From Branchiostoma floridae (Eukaryota > Chordata > Leptocardii > Amphioxiformes > Branchiostomatidae): a DNA stretch of 64,000 nucleotides. Location: positions 10,933,900 through 10,997,899 of the forward strand of contig NC_049986.1 in NCBI RefSeq assembly GCF_000003815.2, in the 5' to 3' direction. The translations under genes and the position numbers were made by a program. The first letter of the stretch is position 1; each line of letters opens with the position of its first letter. Below the pieces are notes generated by a model. The model did not search any database, was not told where the DNA came from, and worked only from the letters and a program-made list of their open reading frames with translations. Below, one piece after another: positions 41,879 through 54,550 of this stretch.

Positions 41879-44800
41879 GCCCACCAGCGGATTGTGACGT
41901 CCCAGATGGGGCGGAGCCTGGAGCATGAGGATGACGAGGGGGACATCCAGCTAACGGAACAGCCAGGGAACGTGAACCAATCAATGCAGCTGAAGCCGTA
42001 CCAGCTGGTGGGGCTGAACTGGCTGGCTCTTCTCCACTCCCAGGGAACCAACGGGATTCTGGCTGATGAAATGGTAAAGTGTACATAATGTAATACAACA
42101 CATGAATCCTGAATCCTATGTATTTGCAGTAAATCAACCTTTCTGGTTGGCAGGCTTTTACTTAGGCATGCATCATGGTGTCATCTGGACACACTTTTAT
42201 TAAAATAACAAGAAATTGGACGCAATAGATCCTCTGACAGGCATGAAGTTGTGATTGACCAGGGATGCCACTTGTCTTATATTGAGTGACTCAGTGTTGA
42301 ATTTGAGGAACTGAAGCATCCTTTGTCCAAAACCTTTTCTCACCCCAAGCAGAATAGACAGGTTGCTATAGGGTTTTATGAGATGCAGACCTGCAATGTC
42401 CCAACAATCATTGTTCATTCCTGCAGGGTCTTGGTAAGACTGCCCAGGCCATCTCCTTCCTCGCGTACCTGCTAGAGCAGGGTGACGACGGACCCCATCT
42501 CATCATTGTGCCATCCTCCACACTAGACAACTGGGTACGGGAACTGGCACAATGGTGCCCTGATCTCAAGGTAGCTTGCTTGTTTTATTGTTTTGACATT
42601 TAAATGGCTTTCAATGTTACTTGATGCTCCCTGGATTAGAAGACAGACTATGCATATGAAGAACTGCAGGTAAGGCAACAGCAGAAATTACATCAGCCTG
42701 GGTTCTGTAAGATTTCTGAAATCATAAGCATGACTTTTCCAATGTTTCCAGGATAAAAGACTCTCTGAAAACAACAGGAGAGATCTGAAAATATGATCAC
42801 AAAAGAAATCGCAACTGTAATGAGTGGGGTAAAGATAGACCTTTTTTGAGTGCAGTCAGTGCACCCTCCTCATGCTTTGAGTGGACTTACCATAACTAAA
42901 TGTGTACCCCACAGGTGCTGATTTACTACGGTAGCCAGATGGACAGACAGGCCATGAGAGATGACATCCTGGAGGGAGTGGAGGACTTCCATGTTCTCGT
43001 CACAACGTGAGTAGAACATTACCGAATTACTTTTATATTCTCATAAAAGTCAAACGAACAAGTCTGACTAACAACGCTTTTGGATTCTGAGCTATTTATT
43101 GTTGGTTCCTTTGATTTAAGTTGTGTGGAGATTTGTTTTTGTTAAGTGTGAAATCTGCAAAATTTTCTGTAAATCCTGAAACTTAATTGGCAGTAAATTT
43201 GGATGCACTCCAATACAAGTGACAATTCTATTATGCAATTTGTGACTCTGACTTCATACACATGTCCCCGTGCTTCCCAATGTACTATACTGAAGAGTCT
43301 GAAAACAACCCCACAGGTACCAGTGCTGTGTCGGCTCGGCCACTGACAGAACCTTGTTCAATAAGAAAGTGGCCTTTCACTACGCCATCCTGGACGAGGG
43401 ACACATGCTGAAGAACATGCAGACTCAACGCTACCAACAACTCCTCAGGATTAGGGTCAGTTCACTTGTAACTACATCTTTATGAGTAGATATATATATC
43501 ACAAGGAACTACAGTTTTCCATTACAGTATGTGACTACAGTGTATGGCGTTACCACGAACTCAAAACCACTGCAGACACTCCATTTTCCAGCTGCCGCGA
43601 AATTAAATCCCTGCGATCTCAAATGCATTTACAGTATACCACAGCCTTTTGATTCTCTTAGTCCTAGTCTTTTCGGGGAGTGAAAAACAGTGGATGGTGA
43701 CTAATAGCAGCCTTCAAAGTGTGAAATTCTTTCTAGTGGGATACTAGTCTTGTGAACACGAGTAGACTGGGAATAAAACTACTGTAATTCACTTTGTATT
43801 GTCGGTACCACACTTTCACAGTCTGAGAAAATGTAGCTTTTTCTCTGAACTAAATGTTCACTGAAGCAGTAGGTGCACGTAAAATTAGGGATAAGTTCAT
43901 GTTACAGTTGTCACCGTGAAAACGGTGAACATACAAGTACATTGAAAAAATTACATTATTAACCACCATGGTTATGAGGCTGTCCCTATTTGTGTCCACC
44001 CTCCCCAGAGTGAGAGAAGACTGCTGTTGACAGGAACTCCCATCCAGAACAACCTGCTGGAGTTGATGTCACTCCTGAACTTCATCATGCCTGACATGTT
44101 CAGCGCACGGACCACAGAGCTACGTAGGATGTTCGCTTCTGTATCGGTACGTCATGCCACGGTTCAAAAGCATCAGAATTCTTTTACACACTTCTTACTT
44201 GTTAATTAGTTCCTGAAGATTAGTGTTATTACCATTATCATATAGCCAGGAGGCGTGGACCAATCAGAAGGCTCCAATTTCTCCATAACCCAGGTCATTA
44301 ATATTCCATATACTACCCGCTTTTTCCAGGGTCTCCATTAGTCAAAAAAACGGGCATAGGTCTTGTTCTCAGAGTATTGTCCATGATTTTTGAGTACATG
44401 ATTTTACAACTCTGGGAATGAGAGCCACCACATTCCAGTGGGTTCACTGAGATGAACAGAAAGTTAGATTTTAACTGCAAGAGCTTTATTTTGAAAGTGG
44501 ACAAAGAGAAGAAATATCAATGATTTTTCTGTCGCCGACCTCACAGAAAGGGAAATCAGAGAGTAAGTTCCAGAGGGAGAGAATCGAGCACGCGAAGCGT
44601 ATCATGCAGCCGTTCGTCCTGCGGAGGTTGAAGCGAGACGTGCTGACTCAGCTGCCCAAGAAACACGAACAAGTGGAGCACTGCCCCATGACGGACAAAC
44701 AAGTGGAACTGTACGCTGATCTTAAGGTACTGTCTTCTTAATGTCGTGAAGAAAGGAAGAAATATAGCTGACTTTCAGTCAAATAGATTAGAAATGTCTT

Positions 44801-47800
44801 TTAGTCTATCAGAAGCATAGACACTTGTCTTTGTACTGATATCCAAATGGGACATTATTAGGATACTATTATGACTAGTATGGATAGTTAAGAGTTAAGT
44901 TACTGCCAAGGACAGTGTGTGGTTAGTACTATGGATACTACAGTCAGCACCAAGGACAGGGGTTAGTACTGTGGATACTACAGTCAGCACCAAGTACAGT
45001 GCTTAGTGCTATGAATAGTACAATCGGCACCAAGGACAGCACGGGGGCAATGCTATGGATAGTGCAGTCAGCACCAAGGACAGTGTTGTTAGTGTTATGG
45101 ATGGTACAGTCCCAACAACAAACTGAACTGAGCAGACCATGGCACGAACCACCATTGTCTCACGAGACTGAAAGATGCCAACAATATGACATGATGTGCA
45201 CTTGTAGCTGAAGATTGATTCTTGTGTTCTGCTGTTCCAGGCAAAGTTGTCTCGCTCGCTGAAGACAGAGGATGGGTCGTCGACCTTCAGTGGTGCCATG
45301 ATGCAGCTGAGGAAGATGGCCAACCATCCCCTCCTCCACAGAACATACTACACACTGGACACACTCAGGGACATGTCTAAACTCATGCTCAAGGTTAGTA
45401 CTACGTATCATGTACGCAGTACAACACAACATGTACTACACACTAGACACACTCAGGGACATGTCTAAACTCATGCTCAAGGTTAGTACTACGTATCATG
45501 TACGCAGTACAACACAACATGTACTACACACTGGACACACTCAGGGACATGTCTAAACTCATGCTCAAGGTTAGTACTACACATCATGTATACAGGGCAT
45601 ACTACGCACTAGACACACTCAGGGACATGTCTAAACTCATGCTCAAGGTTAGTACTACACACATCATGTATACAGGACATACTACACACTAGACACACTC
45701 AGGGACATGTCTAAACTCATGCTCAAGGTTAGTAATACACATCATGTATACAGGGCATACTACACACTGGACACAATCAGGGACATGTCCAAACTCATGC
45801 TTAGGAGTAGTTTTTACAGCCAGTAACAAGGCCAGCATGGTTTGTGCTATGGATAGTACAGTCATTAACAAGGACAGTGGTTAGTGCCATGAATTGTACA
45901 TGCAGTACCAATGACAGGTGTTAGTGCTATGGATAGCACAGTCAGCACCAAGGACAGTTGTTAATGCTATGGATAGTATATGAAGTACCAAAGACAGGTG
46001 TTAGTGCTATGGATAGTACAGTCAGTGCTTCAGATGGGATTGCCTCAAGCAAACTTCTTTTACTCTATTTGTACCTACGTGTGTCTCTTTGTGGTTAACC
46101 AGACATTGTGCCTCACCCACAGGAGCCGACTCACCATGATGCTAATGCTGACCTGATATTTGAAGACATGGAAGTCATGTCAGACTTTGAGTTAAACAAC
46201 CTGTGCAAGATGTATGCGGTAAGGAAAAACACTTTTACTACTTCTCAGCTTTTATTTTTCTAGTTTTTCACAATGGTTTCTCCCTCAATGACTCCTCCTT
46301 TTTCATGGGGCAAAAGCTAGGTAGGCCGAAAATTAGACATATTGGAAGTGAAAAATATTAACACCCATTACCATAATACCGCAATGTTTACTGCGATTTC
46401 TCAAGTGATGGTAATTTGACNNNNNNNNNNNNNNNNNNNNNNNNNNNNNNNNNNNNNNNNNNNNNNNNNNNNNNNNNNNNNNNNNNNNNNNNNNNNNNNN
46501 NNNNNNNNNNNNNNNNNNNNGTTACAGCTCACCTTGCTTCCTCTTTCTGGGCATCTTCTTGGTCGGTCTTGTCCTGCTAAAAATGGAATATCGCTATTGT
46601 AACACACTGCGGAATTGCGCGAAGAACGGGCGCATGGTGGGAGAGGGTTCCACAATACCGACAGGAAGAAACATGACACAATTAACTGCAGCTATGTCAC
46701 GGGACCGGTAAGCGGTAATGTACCTTTATACATCCGGTCAAAGAGAGTCCTTGTTTTGTCTATTATCATAGAAATACAGCACACATCTCAATATCTTACC
46801 TCCACAGAGTCTGAATGAGTACACCCTGCCACCTGACCTGCTGCTGGACTCAGGAAAGTTCCGCTTGCTGGACCGGCTGCTGCCCGAGATGGCAGAGCGT
46901 GGTGACCGCGTGCTGCTGTTCAGCCAGCTGACCATGATGCTGGACATCGTGGAGCCGTACCTGAAGCGGCGCAAGTACAAATATGTACGGCTGGATGGAC
47001 AGACGCCAGTCACTGAAAGGTACTGTCAATGGACCACACAGTCTTTGACTGACCCTGTTTTACTTAGACTAAATAGATTTTCCAAAATGAATGCATGAGT
47101 AGTCAAATCTCTTTTTAGTTCAATAAGATGTTGCATCTACTATATTGTCAATACATGATTCCATTTGTTGACCAAGAAAATTTCACTAAGAATATATATA
47201 GAATAGAACAGAAAGGAATAGAATACAATTTAGTTAAGAACTAATAGTTATACAAGTGACAGCTGTCGATCACTCTCTGTTGCTAATGTTTAAATTATAT
47301 TTTCCTGTATTCCAGACTGCAGTTGATTGACCAGTACAACAACAACACGGACATCTTCATCTTCCTGCTGTCCACGCGGGCGGGCGGGCTGGGCATCAAC
47401 CTGACCTCCGCCAACACGGTCATCCTCCACGACATCGACTTCAACCCCTACAACGACAAACAGGCAGAGGACAGGTGTCACCGCGTGGGGCAAACAAAGT
47501 ATGATGGCTGCAAAATTGCACTTTATACGGTTTTCTTGTGATTTGAAATGCAGATTTTATAGCAACTTTGTTGCGTGTGCCATGGTGTTACTGTGTAAAG
47601 TTGCAAAACAATCTTTATCTGTAGTTCTGCGAAAGTTGGTGAAATTGGCTGAACTGGGTTTAGGTTCTCTCCTGCATTTCAGGTACAGCAGGTTTAGCAA
47701 TACCTGCAGCATACAGCTTTATTACATATATGTATTACAATAGAGTTTCTGTTTCTGTTTCCCTTCCTGCAGAGATGTCCACGTGATGCGGCTGGTGAGT

Positions 47801-49100
47801 GCAGGGACAGTAGAGGAGGCCATCCTACAGTGTGCAGAGCACAAACTGCAGTTAGAACAGGACATGACTAGTAATGAAGGTGGGTAAGAAAATAGTGATA
47901 CGAATGTGTGTTTTATCTAAAGGTAGCTGCAAACGTTTTTTTTCAAAGAGTCANNNNNNNNNNNNNNNNNNNNNNNNNNNNNNNNNNNNNNNNNNNNNNN
48001 NNNNNNNNNNNNNNNNNNNNNNNNNNNNNNNNNNNNNNNNNNNNNNNNNNNNNTTTGACTGACCCTGTTTTACTTAGACTAAATAGATTTTCCAAAATGA
48101 ATGCATGAGTAGTCAAATCTCTTTTTAGTTCAATAAGATGTTGCATCTACTATATTGTCAATACATGATTCCATTTGTTGACCAAGAAAATTTCACTAAG
48201 AATATATATAGAATAGAACAGAAAGGAATAGAATACAATCTAATTAAGAACTTATAGTTATACAAGTGACAGCTGTCGATCACTCTCTGTTGCTAATGTT
48301 TAAAATATATTTTCCTGTATTCCAGACTGCAGTTGATTGACCAGTACAACAACAACACGGACATCTTCATCTTCCTGCTGTCCACGCGGGCGGGCGGGCT
48401 GGGCATCAACCTGACCTCCGCCAACACGGTCATCCTCCACGACATCGACTTCAACCCCTACAACGACAAACAGGCAGAGGACAGGTGTCACCGCGTGGGG
48501 CAAACAAAGTATGATGGCTGCAAAATTGCACTTTATACGGTTTTCTTGTGATTTTAAATGCAGATTTTATAGCAACTTTGTTGCGTGTGCCATGGTGTTA
48601 CAGTGTAAAGTTGCAAAACAATCTTTATCTGTAGTTCTGCGAAAGTTGGTGAAATTGGCTGAACTGGGTTTAGGTTCTCTCCTGCATTTCAGGTACAGCA
48701 GGTTTAGCGATACCTGCAGCATACAGCTTTATTACATATATGTATTACAATAGAGTTTCTGTTTCAATTTTAGAGATGTCCACGTGATGCGGCTGGTGAG
48801 TGCAGGGACAGTAGAGGAGGCCATCCTACAGTGTGCAGAGCACAAACTGCAGTTAGAACAGGACATGACTAGTAATGAAGGTGGGTAAGAAAATAGTGAT
48901 ACGAATGTGTGTTTTATCTAAAGGTAGCTGCAAACGGGTTTTTTCAAAGAGCTCATCTCTTATTCTGTATGTCTTACCGTTAGTTTTTGTTCAATGTGTT
49001 TTCCATATGATAACTGTCCCATTGTTTTTGCCTCACAGAGGAGAATGCAGAGATCCCCAGTGACATGGCCAAGCTGCTGAGGCAGTGCCTTGACCTTTAG
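41879..49100 (+). CDS. SMARCAD1: SMARCAD1 (Fun30-family chromatin remodelling ATPase), catalytic half
   Basis: Exons: 41879-42073, 42427-42570, 42915-43006, 43317-43455, 44009-44146, 44547-44726, 45241-45393, 46123-46218, 46808-47019, 47316-47498 (or 48326-48508), 47773-47879 (or 48774-48880), 49039-49100 (TAG). Counting the duplicated pair once, the sum is 1701 nt, or 566 residues in one frame. SNF2 motifs in order: [12 protein letters not shown], Walker A ADEM-GLGKT (split by an intron), DEGH box, [41 protein letters not shown] and [11 protein letters not shown]. The insert [19 protein letters not shown] and a C-terminus ending LRQCLDL are SMARCAD1-specific. The family uses ATP to slide or exchange nucleosomes in heterochromatin maintenance and DNA-end resection. 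The N-terminal CUE half is missing. AATAAA at 50067 is a likely polyadenylation signal. Confidence 0.95.
42152..42265 (-). mobile_element. Dispersed repeat family, truncated copy 4
   Basis: Contains GGCATGCATCATGG, TTAAAATAACAAGAAATTGG and TTGACCAGGGATGCCACT, as in the copy at 20205-20525, but only the one end. Lies in the first SMARCAD1 intron. Confidence 0.65.
43522..43638. mobile_element. Partial copy of the CTGTAAATGCA MITE
   Basis: Matches the right half of the element at 21881-22097: AAAACCACTGC, CCGCGAAATTAAATC and ATGCATTTACAGTA. A more decayed relative may lie at 43790-43930 (CACCGTGAAAACGGTGAAC). Confidence 0.55.
44890..45118. repeat. Minisatellite of about 48 bp, left of SMARCAD1 exon 7
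   Basis: Five units containing CACCAAGGACAG, a short variable part, TTAGTRCTATGGATA and GTACAGTCAG. Same unit as at 45815-46025. Confidence 0.85.
45343..45800 (+). repeat. SMARCAD1: Tandem copies of the SMARCAD1 exon 7 3' end with its splice donor
   Basis: The exon's last ~50 bp (ACACACTCAGGGACATGTCT, CTCATGCTCAAG) and the donor GTTAGT recur with the motif ACTCAGGG at 45363 (true exon), 45451, 45539, 45617, 45697 and a diverged sixth at 45775. Spacing is 88, 88, 78, 80 and 78 bp. Copies 2-5 keep CTCAAG/GTTAGT, so the intron begins with a series of equivalent decoy donors. Confidence 0.92.
45815..46025. repeat. Minisatellite of about 48 bp, right of SMARCAD1 exon 7
   Basis: Four to five units with GCTATGGATAGTACAGTCAG and ACCAAGGACAG, the same family as the array left of the exon. 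Confidence 0.85.
46421..46520. other. Assembly gap, 100 N
   Basis: Gap inside the SMARCAD1 intron between exons 8 and 9. Confidence 0.99.
46533..46573 (-). other. Exon-like 41-bp segment on the minus strand beside a gap
   Basis: On the minus strand, TTTTTAGCAG precedes a 41-nt open segment ([13 protein letters not shown]) and GTGAGC follows, a convincing acceptor and donor. It may belong to a nested gene or to a contig from elsewhere joined at the gap. No gene was recognised. Confidence 0.3.
47044..47953 (+). repeat. First copy of a ~910-bp duplicated block containing SMARCAD1 exons 10-11
   Basis: Near-identical to 48054-48958 over introns and exons alike. It ends exactly at a 100-N gap. 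Differences include CTGTG/CAGTG near 47592, TAGCAATA/TAGCGATA near 47697, and an altered tract before exon 11 (CCCTTCCTGCAG versus CAATTTTAG). Most simply these are two alleles laid end to end. Confidence 0.9.
47954..48053. other. Assembly gap, 100 N, between the duplicated blocks
   Basis: It separates the two copies of the exon 10-11 block, as expected at a false join between haplotypes. Confidence 0.99.
48054..48958 (+). repeat. Second copy of the duplicated SMARCAD1 exon 10-11 block
   Basis: Carries exons 48326-48508 and 48774-48880, coding the same residues as the first copy. Joining copy-1 exon 11 to copy-2 exon 10 gives the wrong phase and an immediate stop (GAC TGC AGT TGA), so both copies cannot be used in one mRNA. 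Confidence 0.9.
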
Positions 49101-50388
49101 ACAGGAGGTGCTGTTGTCCATGACATCGTGGTGCAGGATCCGTGCTGAAGCTTCATAGCCAGGACAGTCCTCTTTTGTAACTGTCATGTCCCTTGTGCGC
49201 AACTGTGGAAGTTTGCACCTGTACACGATGGTGCTGTGAACTCCCAACAAAGGCAGAAATATGTATATTTATCTGAAATGTTTGTTGTCAGAGACTGTAA
49301 AGGCAGTCAGCCAAACTTTGTGCCTCACCCCAGAGAACCAGCTAGGGTACCTTGCCTATGACTGTGTGAGGTGGAGAATGTAACTGAGATGTTGTCTGTA
49401 AAATGCAGTCATCAAGTGCAATTTAAGATGCACATTATCGTTATTACATGTGGAATTTCCATACAAGATGTCAATAAGATACACACAGGAAGATTGTTGT
49501 CCAAAATGTGTGTGAAAACAGAAGTCAAACATATTTACTGAGTTGTTCTTTTAAATACCATTGACCGGGTGCTCAGAGGTGTGTAAAATTAAAACTGAAG
49601 TTTGCACTAGAGTGATATTATAAAGATAATAGCACAATTATGTTTTTTTTCATGACATACTTTGTTTGAATGTAGAATTGGGAAATTTGTTGCTTTATCA
49701 GAATTGGAAACTTCAGTCTATAGCATAGTAATGGTTAATGCAGTAAAGGATATGTTCCAAAGGGAAAACATGACCTTAGAGTTTTTTATTACAGCTACCA
49801 ACAAAAATATTGCCATTGCCCATGACATTCAACATAGAGGCACCTCAGGTGAAAAAGTGCTATATGGCCCTTGCCATACTGTCTAAAGTGCATAAGTCTG
49901 ATTTTTCAGGAAGAAGATAAGTATTTGTTTACGTTATCTTTTTAACTTTTTCTTTATGTAATTGTAGTATTGTAAATGGAGGTCTGTAGTATGTAGAAGT
50001 TTTTTCTTCTTGTACTGTAAGAATTTAGTACTTGTTAAATAATGTGACATTCCTTTTCATTGTTGAAATAAAGTAATCTTGTTGAACAGTGACACTAAAT
50101 TCATGTACATTTGCTTCATTTTTTCCTACAAATTTTCACAGTCTGGTTTTGGAGTTTGAGAGTTCATTTTGGGAGTTCCAGAATCATCAAAATCTTAATA
50201 ATTACCTTCACCGAGAAGGTAATGTTTTAGGAGCTGTTTGTGTTGTCTCTTGAATAGAATAATGCAAGAAGTAATAGAACAGAGGAGGGCCTATGTAATC
50301 ATGATTTAGCAAGTACATGAGCAGTAAAAGTTACTGTACAATGTGTCTAATATGCAAATGAAAATATTCAGTTGTCGGTTATGTGAAA
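49101..50388 (+). other. SMARCAD1 3' UTR and downstream spacer
   Basis: Non-coding; AATAAA at 50067-50072 is the likely polyadenylation signal, giving a 3' UTR of about 1 kb. The 11-bp array starts about 300 bp further on. Confidence 0.6.
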
Positions 50389-52515
50389 ATACCTTGGCCA
50401 TACCTTGGCCATACGTTCGTCATACCTTGGCAATACCTTGGTCATACGTTCGTCATACCTTGGCAATACCTTGGTCATACCTTGGCAATACCTTGGTCAT
50501 ACCTTGGTCATACCTTGGCCATACGTTGGTCATACCTTGGTCATAATTTGGCCATACCTTGGTCATACCTTGGCCATACCTTGGTCATACCTTGGCCAAA
50601 CCTTGGCCATACCTTGGTCATACCTTGGCCATACGTTGGTCATACCTTGGTCATACCTTGGCCATACGTTGGTCATACCTTGGCCATACCTTGGCCATAC
50701 GTTGGTCATACCTTGGCCATACCTTGGTCATACCTTGGTCATACCTTCGCCATACGTTGGTCATACCTTGGCCATACCTTGGTCATACCTTGGTCAGAAT
50801 TTGGCCATACCTTTGTCAAACCTTGGTCATACCTTGGCCATACGTTGGTCATACCTTGGCCATACGTTGGTCATACCTTGGCCATACCTTGGTCATACCT
50901 TGATCATACCTTGGTCATACCTTGGCCAAACCTTGGCCATACCTTGGTCATACCTTGGTCATACCTTGGCCATACCTTGTTCATACCTTGGTCATACCTT
51001 GGCCATACGTTGGTCATACCTTGGTCATACCTTGGTCATACCTTGGCCATACCTTGGTCATAACTTGTTCATACCTTGGCCATACCTTGGTCATACCTTG
51101 GCCATACCTTGGCCATACCTTGGTCATACCTTGGTCATACCTTGGCCAAACGTTGGTCATACCTTGGCCATACCTTGGTCATACCTTGGTCATACCTTGG
51201 CCATACCTTGGTCATACCTTGGTCATACCTTGGCCATACCTTGGTCATACCTTGGCCATACCTTGGTCATACCTTGGCCATACCTTGGTCATACCTTGGC
51301 CATACATTGGTCATACCTTGGTCATACCTTGGTCATACCTTGGTCATACCTTGGCCATACCTTGGCCATACCTTGGTCATACCTTGGTCATACCTTGGTC
51401 ATACCTTGGCCATACCTTGGCCATACCTTGGTCATACCTTGGTGATACCTTGGCCATACCTTGGTCATACCTTGGCCATACCTTGGTCATACCTTGGTCA
51501 TACCTAGGCCATACGTTGTTCATACCTTGGTCATACCTTGGTCATACCTTGGCCATACCTTGGTCATACCTTGGCCATACCTTGGTCATACCTTGGTCAA
51601 AGCTTGGCCATACCTTGGTCATACCTTGGTCAAAGCTTGGCCATACCTTGGTCATACCTTCGCCATACGTTGGTCATACCTTGGCCATACCTTGGTCATA
51701 CCTTGGTCATACCTTGGCCATACCTTGGTCATACCTTGGCCATACCCTGGCCATACCTTGGTCATAATTTGGCCATACCTTGGTCATACCTTGGCCAAAC
51801 CTTGGTCATACCTTGGCCTTACCTTGGTCATACCTTGGTCATACCTTGGTCATACCTTGGCCATACCTTGGTCATACCTTGGCCATACCTTGGTCATACC
51901 TTGGTCATACCTTGGCCATACCTTGGCCATACGTTTGTCATACCTTGGCCATACCTTGGTCATACCTTGGTCATTTCTTGGTCATACCTTCGCCATACCT
52001 TGGTCATACCTTGGCCATACCTTGGCCATACCTTGGTCATACCTTGGCCATACCTTGGTCATACCTTGGTCATACCTTGGCCATACGTTGGTCATACCTT
52101 GGTCATACCTTGGTCATACCTTGGCCATACGTTGGTCATACCTTGGCCATACCTTGGTCATACCTTGGTCATACCTTGGCCATACCTTGGTCATACCTTG
52201 GTCATACCTTGGCCAAACCTTGGCCATACGTTGGTCATACCTTGGTCATACCTTGGTCATACCTTGGTCATACCTTGGCCATACCTTGGTCATACCTTGG
52301 TCATACCTTGGCCATACCTTGTTCATACCTTGGTCATACCTTGGTCATACCTTGGCCAAACCTTGGTCATACCTTGGTCAAACCTTGGCCATACCTTGGT
52401 CATACCTTGGTCATACCTTGGCCATACCTTGGTCATACCTTGGTCATACCTTGGCCAAACCTTGGCCATACCTTGGCCATACCTTGGCCATACCTTGGCC
52501 ATACCTTGGTCAAAC

Positions 52516-53161
52516 NNNNNNNNNNNNNNNNNNNNNNNNNNNNNNNNNNNNNNNNNNNNNNNNNNNNNNNNNNNNNNNNNNNNNNNNNNNNNNNNNNNNN
52601 NNNNNNNNNNNNNNNNNNNNNNNNNNNNNNNNNNNNNNNNNNNNNNNNNNNNNNNNNNNNNNNNNNNNNNNNNNNNNNNNNNNNNNNNNNNNNNNNNNNN
52701 NNNNNNNNNNNNNNNNNNNNNNNNNNNNNNNNNNNNNNNNNNNNNNNNNNNNNNNNNNNNNNNNNNNNNNNNNNNNNNNNNNNNNNNNNNNNNNNNNNNN
52801 NNNNNNNNNNNNNNNNNNNNNNNNNNNNNNNNNNNNNNNNNNNNNNNNNNNNNNNNNNNNNNNNNNNNNNNNNNNNNNNNNNNNNNNNNNNNNNNNNNNN
52901 NNNNNNNNNNNNNNNNNNNNNNNNNNNNNNNNNNNNNNNNNNNNNNNNNNNNNNNNNNNNNNNNNNNNNNNNNNNNNNNNNNNNNNNNNNNNNNNNNNNN
53001 NNNNNNNNNNNNNNNNNNNNNNNNNNNNNNNNNNNNNNNNNNNNNNNNNNNNNNNNNNNNNNNNNNNNNNNNNNNNNNNNNNNNNNNNNNNNNNNNNNNN
53101 NNNNNNNNNNNNNNNNNNNNNNNNNNNNNNNNNNNNNNNNNNNNNNNNNNNNNNNNNNNNN
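52516..53161. other. Assembly gap within the 11-bp array (646 N)
   Basis: N run of estimated size; the array continues on both sides. Two smaller runs follow, at 54100-54214 and 54347-54550. Confidence 0.99.
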
Positions 53162-54099
53162 ACACCTTGGTCATACATTGGTCATACCTTGGTCATACCT
53201 TGGTCATACCTTGGCCATACCTTGGCCATACCTTGGTCATACCTTGGCCATACCTTGGCCATACGTTTGTCATACCTTGGTCTTACGTTGGTCATACCTT
53301 GGCCATACGTTGGCCATACCTTGGTCATGACTTGGCCATACCTTGGTTATACCTTGGTCATACCTTGGTCATACCTTGGTCATACCATGGCGATAAATTG
53401 GCCATACCTTGGTCATACCTTGGTCATACCTTGGCCATACCTTGGCCATACCTTGGTCATACCTTGGTCATACCTTGGTCATACCTTGGTCATACCTTGG
53501 CCATACCTTGGCCATACCTTGGTCATACCTTGGTCATACCTTGGCCATACCTTGGCCATACCTTGGTCATACCTTGGTCATACCTTGGTCATACCTTGGT
53601 CATACCTTGGTCATACCTTGGTCATACCTTGGTCATACCTTGGTCATACCTTGGTCATACCTTGGACATACCTTGGTCATACCTTGGCCATACCTTGGTC
53701 ATACCTTGGTCATACCTTGGTCATACCTTGGTCATACCTTGGCCATACCTTGGTCATACCTTCGTCATACATTGGTCATACCTTGGTCATACCTTGGTCA
53801 TACCTTCGTCATACCTTGGTCATACCTCGGCCATACCGTGGCCATACCTTGGTCATACCTTGGTCATACCCTGGCCATACCTTGGTCATACCTTGGCCAA
53901 AATTTGGCCATACCTTGGCCATACCTTGGTCATACCTTGGTCATACCTTGGTCATACCTTGGTCATACCTTGGTCATACCTTGGCCATACCTTCGCCATA
54001 CCTTGGTCATACTTTTGCCATACCTTGGTCATACCTTGGCCATACCTTGGCCATACCTTGGCCATACCTTGGTCATACCTTGGTCATACCTTGGTCATA

Positions 54100-54214
54100 N
54101 NNNNNNNNNNNNNNNNNNNNNNNNNNNNNNNNNNNNNNNNNNNNNNNNNNNNNNNNNNNNNNNNNNNNNNNNNNNNNNNNNNNNNNNNNNNNNNNNNNNN
54201 NNNNNNNNNNNNNN
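54100..54214. other. Assembly gap within the 11-bp array (115 N)
   Basis: N run inside the array. Confidence 0.99.
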
Positions 54215-54346
54215 GCCATACCTTGGTCATACCTTGGTCATACCTTGGCCATACCTTGGTCATACCCTCGTCATATCTTGGTCATACCTCGGTCATACCT
54301 TGGCCATACCTTGGCCATACCTTGGCCATACCTTGGTCATACCTTG

Positions 54347-54550
54347 NNNNNNNNNNNNNNNNNNNNNNNNNNNNNNNNNNNNNNNNNNNNNNNNNNNNNN
54401 NNNNNNNNNNNNNNNNNNNNNNNNNNNNNNNNNNNNNNNNNNNNNNNNNNNNNNNNNNNNNNNNNNNNNNNNNNNNNNNNNNNNNNNNNNNNNNNNNNNN
54501 NNNNNNNNNNNNNNNNNNNNNNNNNNNNNNNNNNNNNNNNNNNNNNNNNN
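54347..54550. other. Assembly gap within the 11-bp array (204 N)
   Basis: N run inside the array. Confidence 0.99.
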
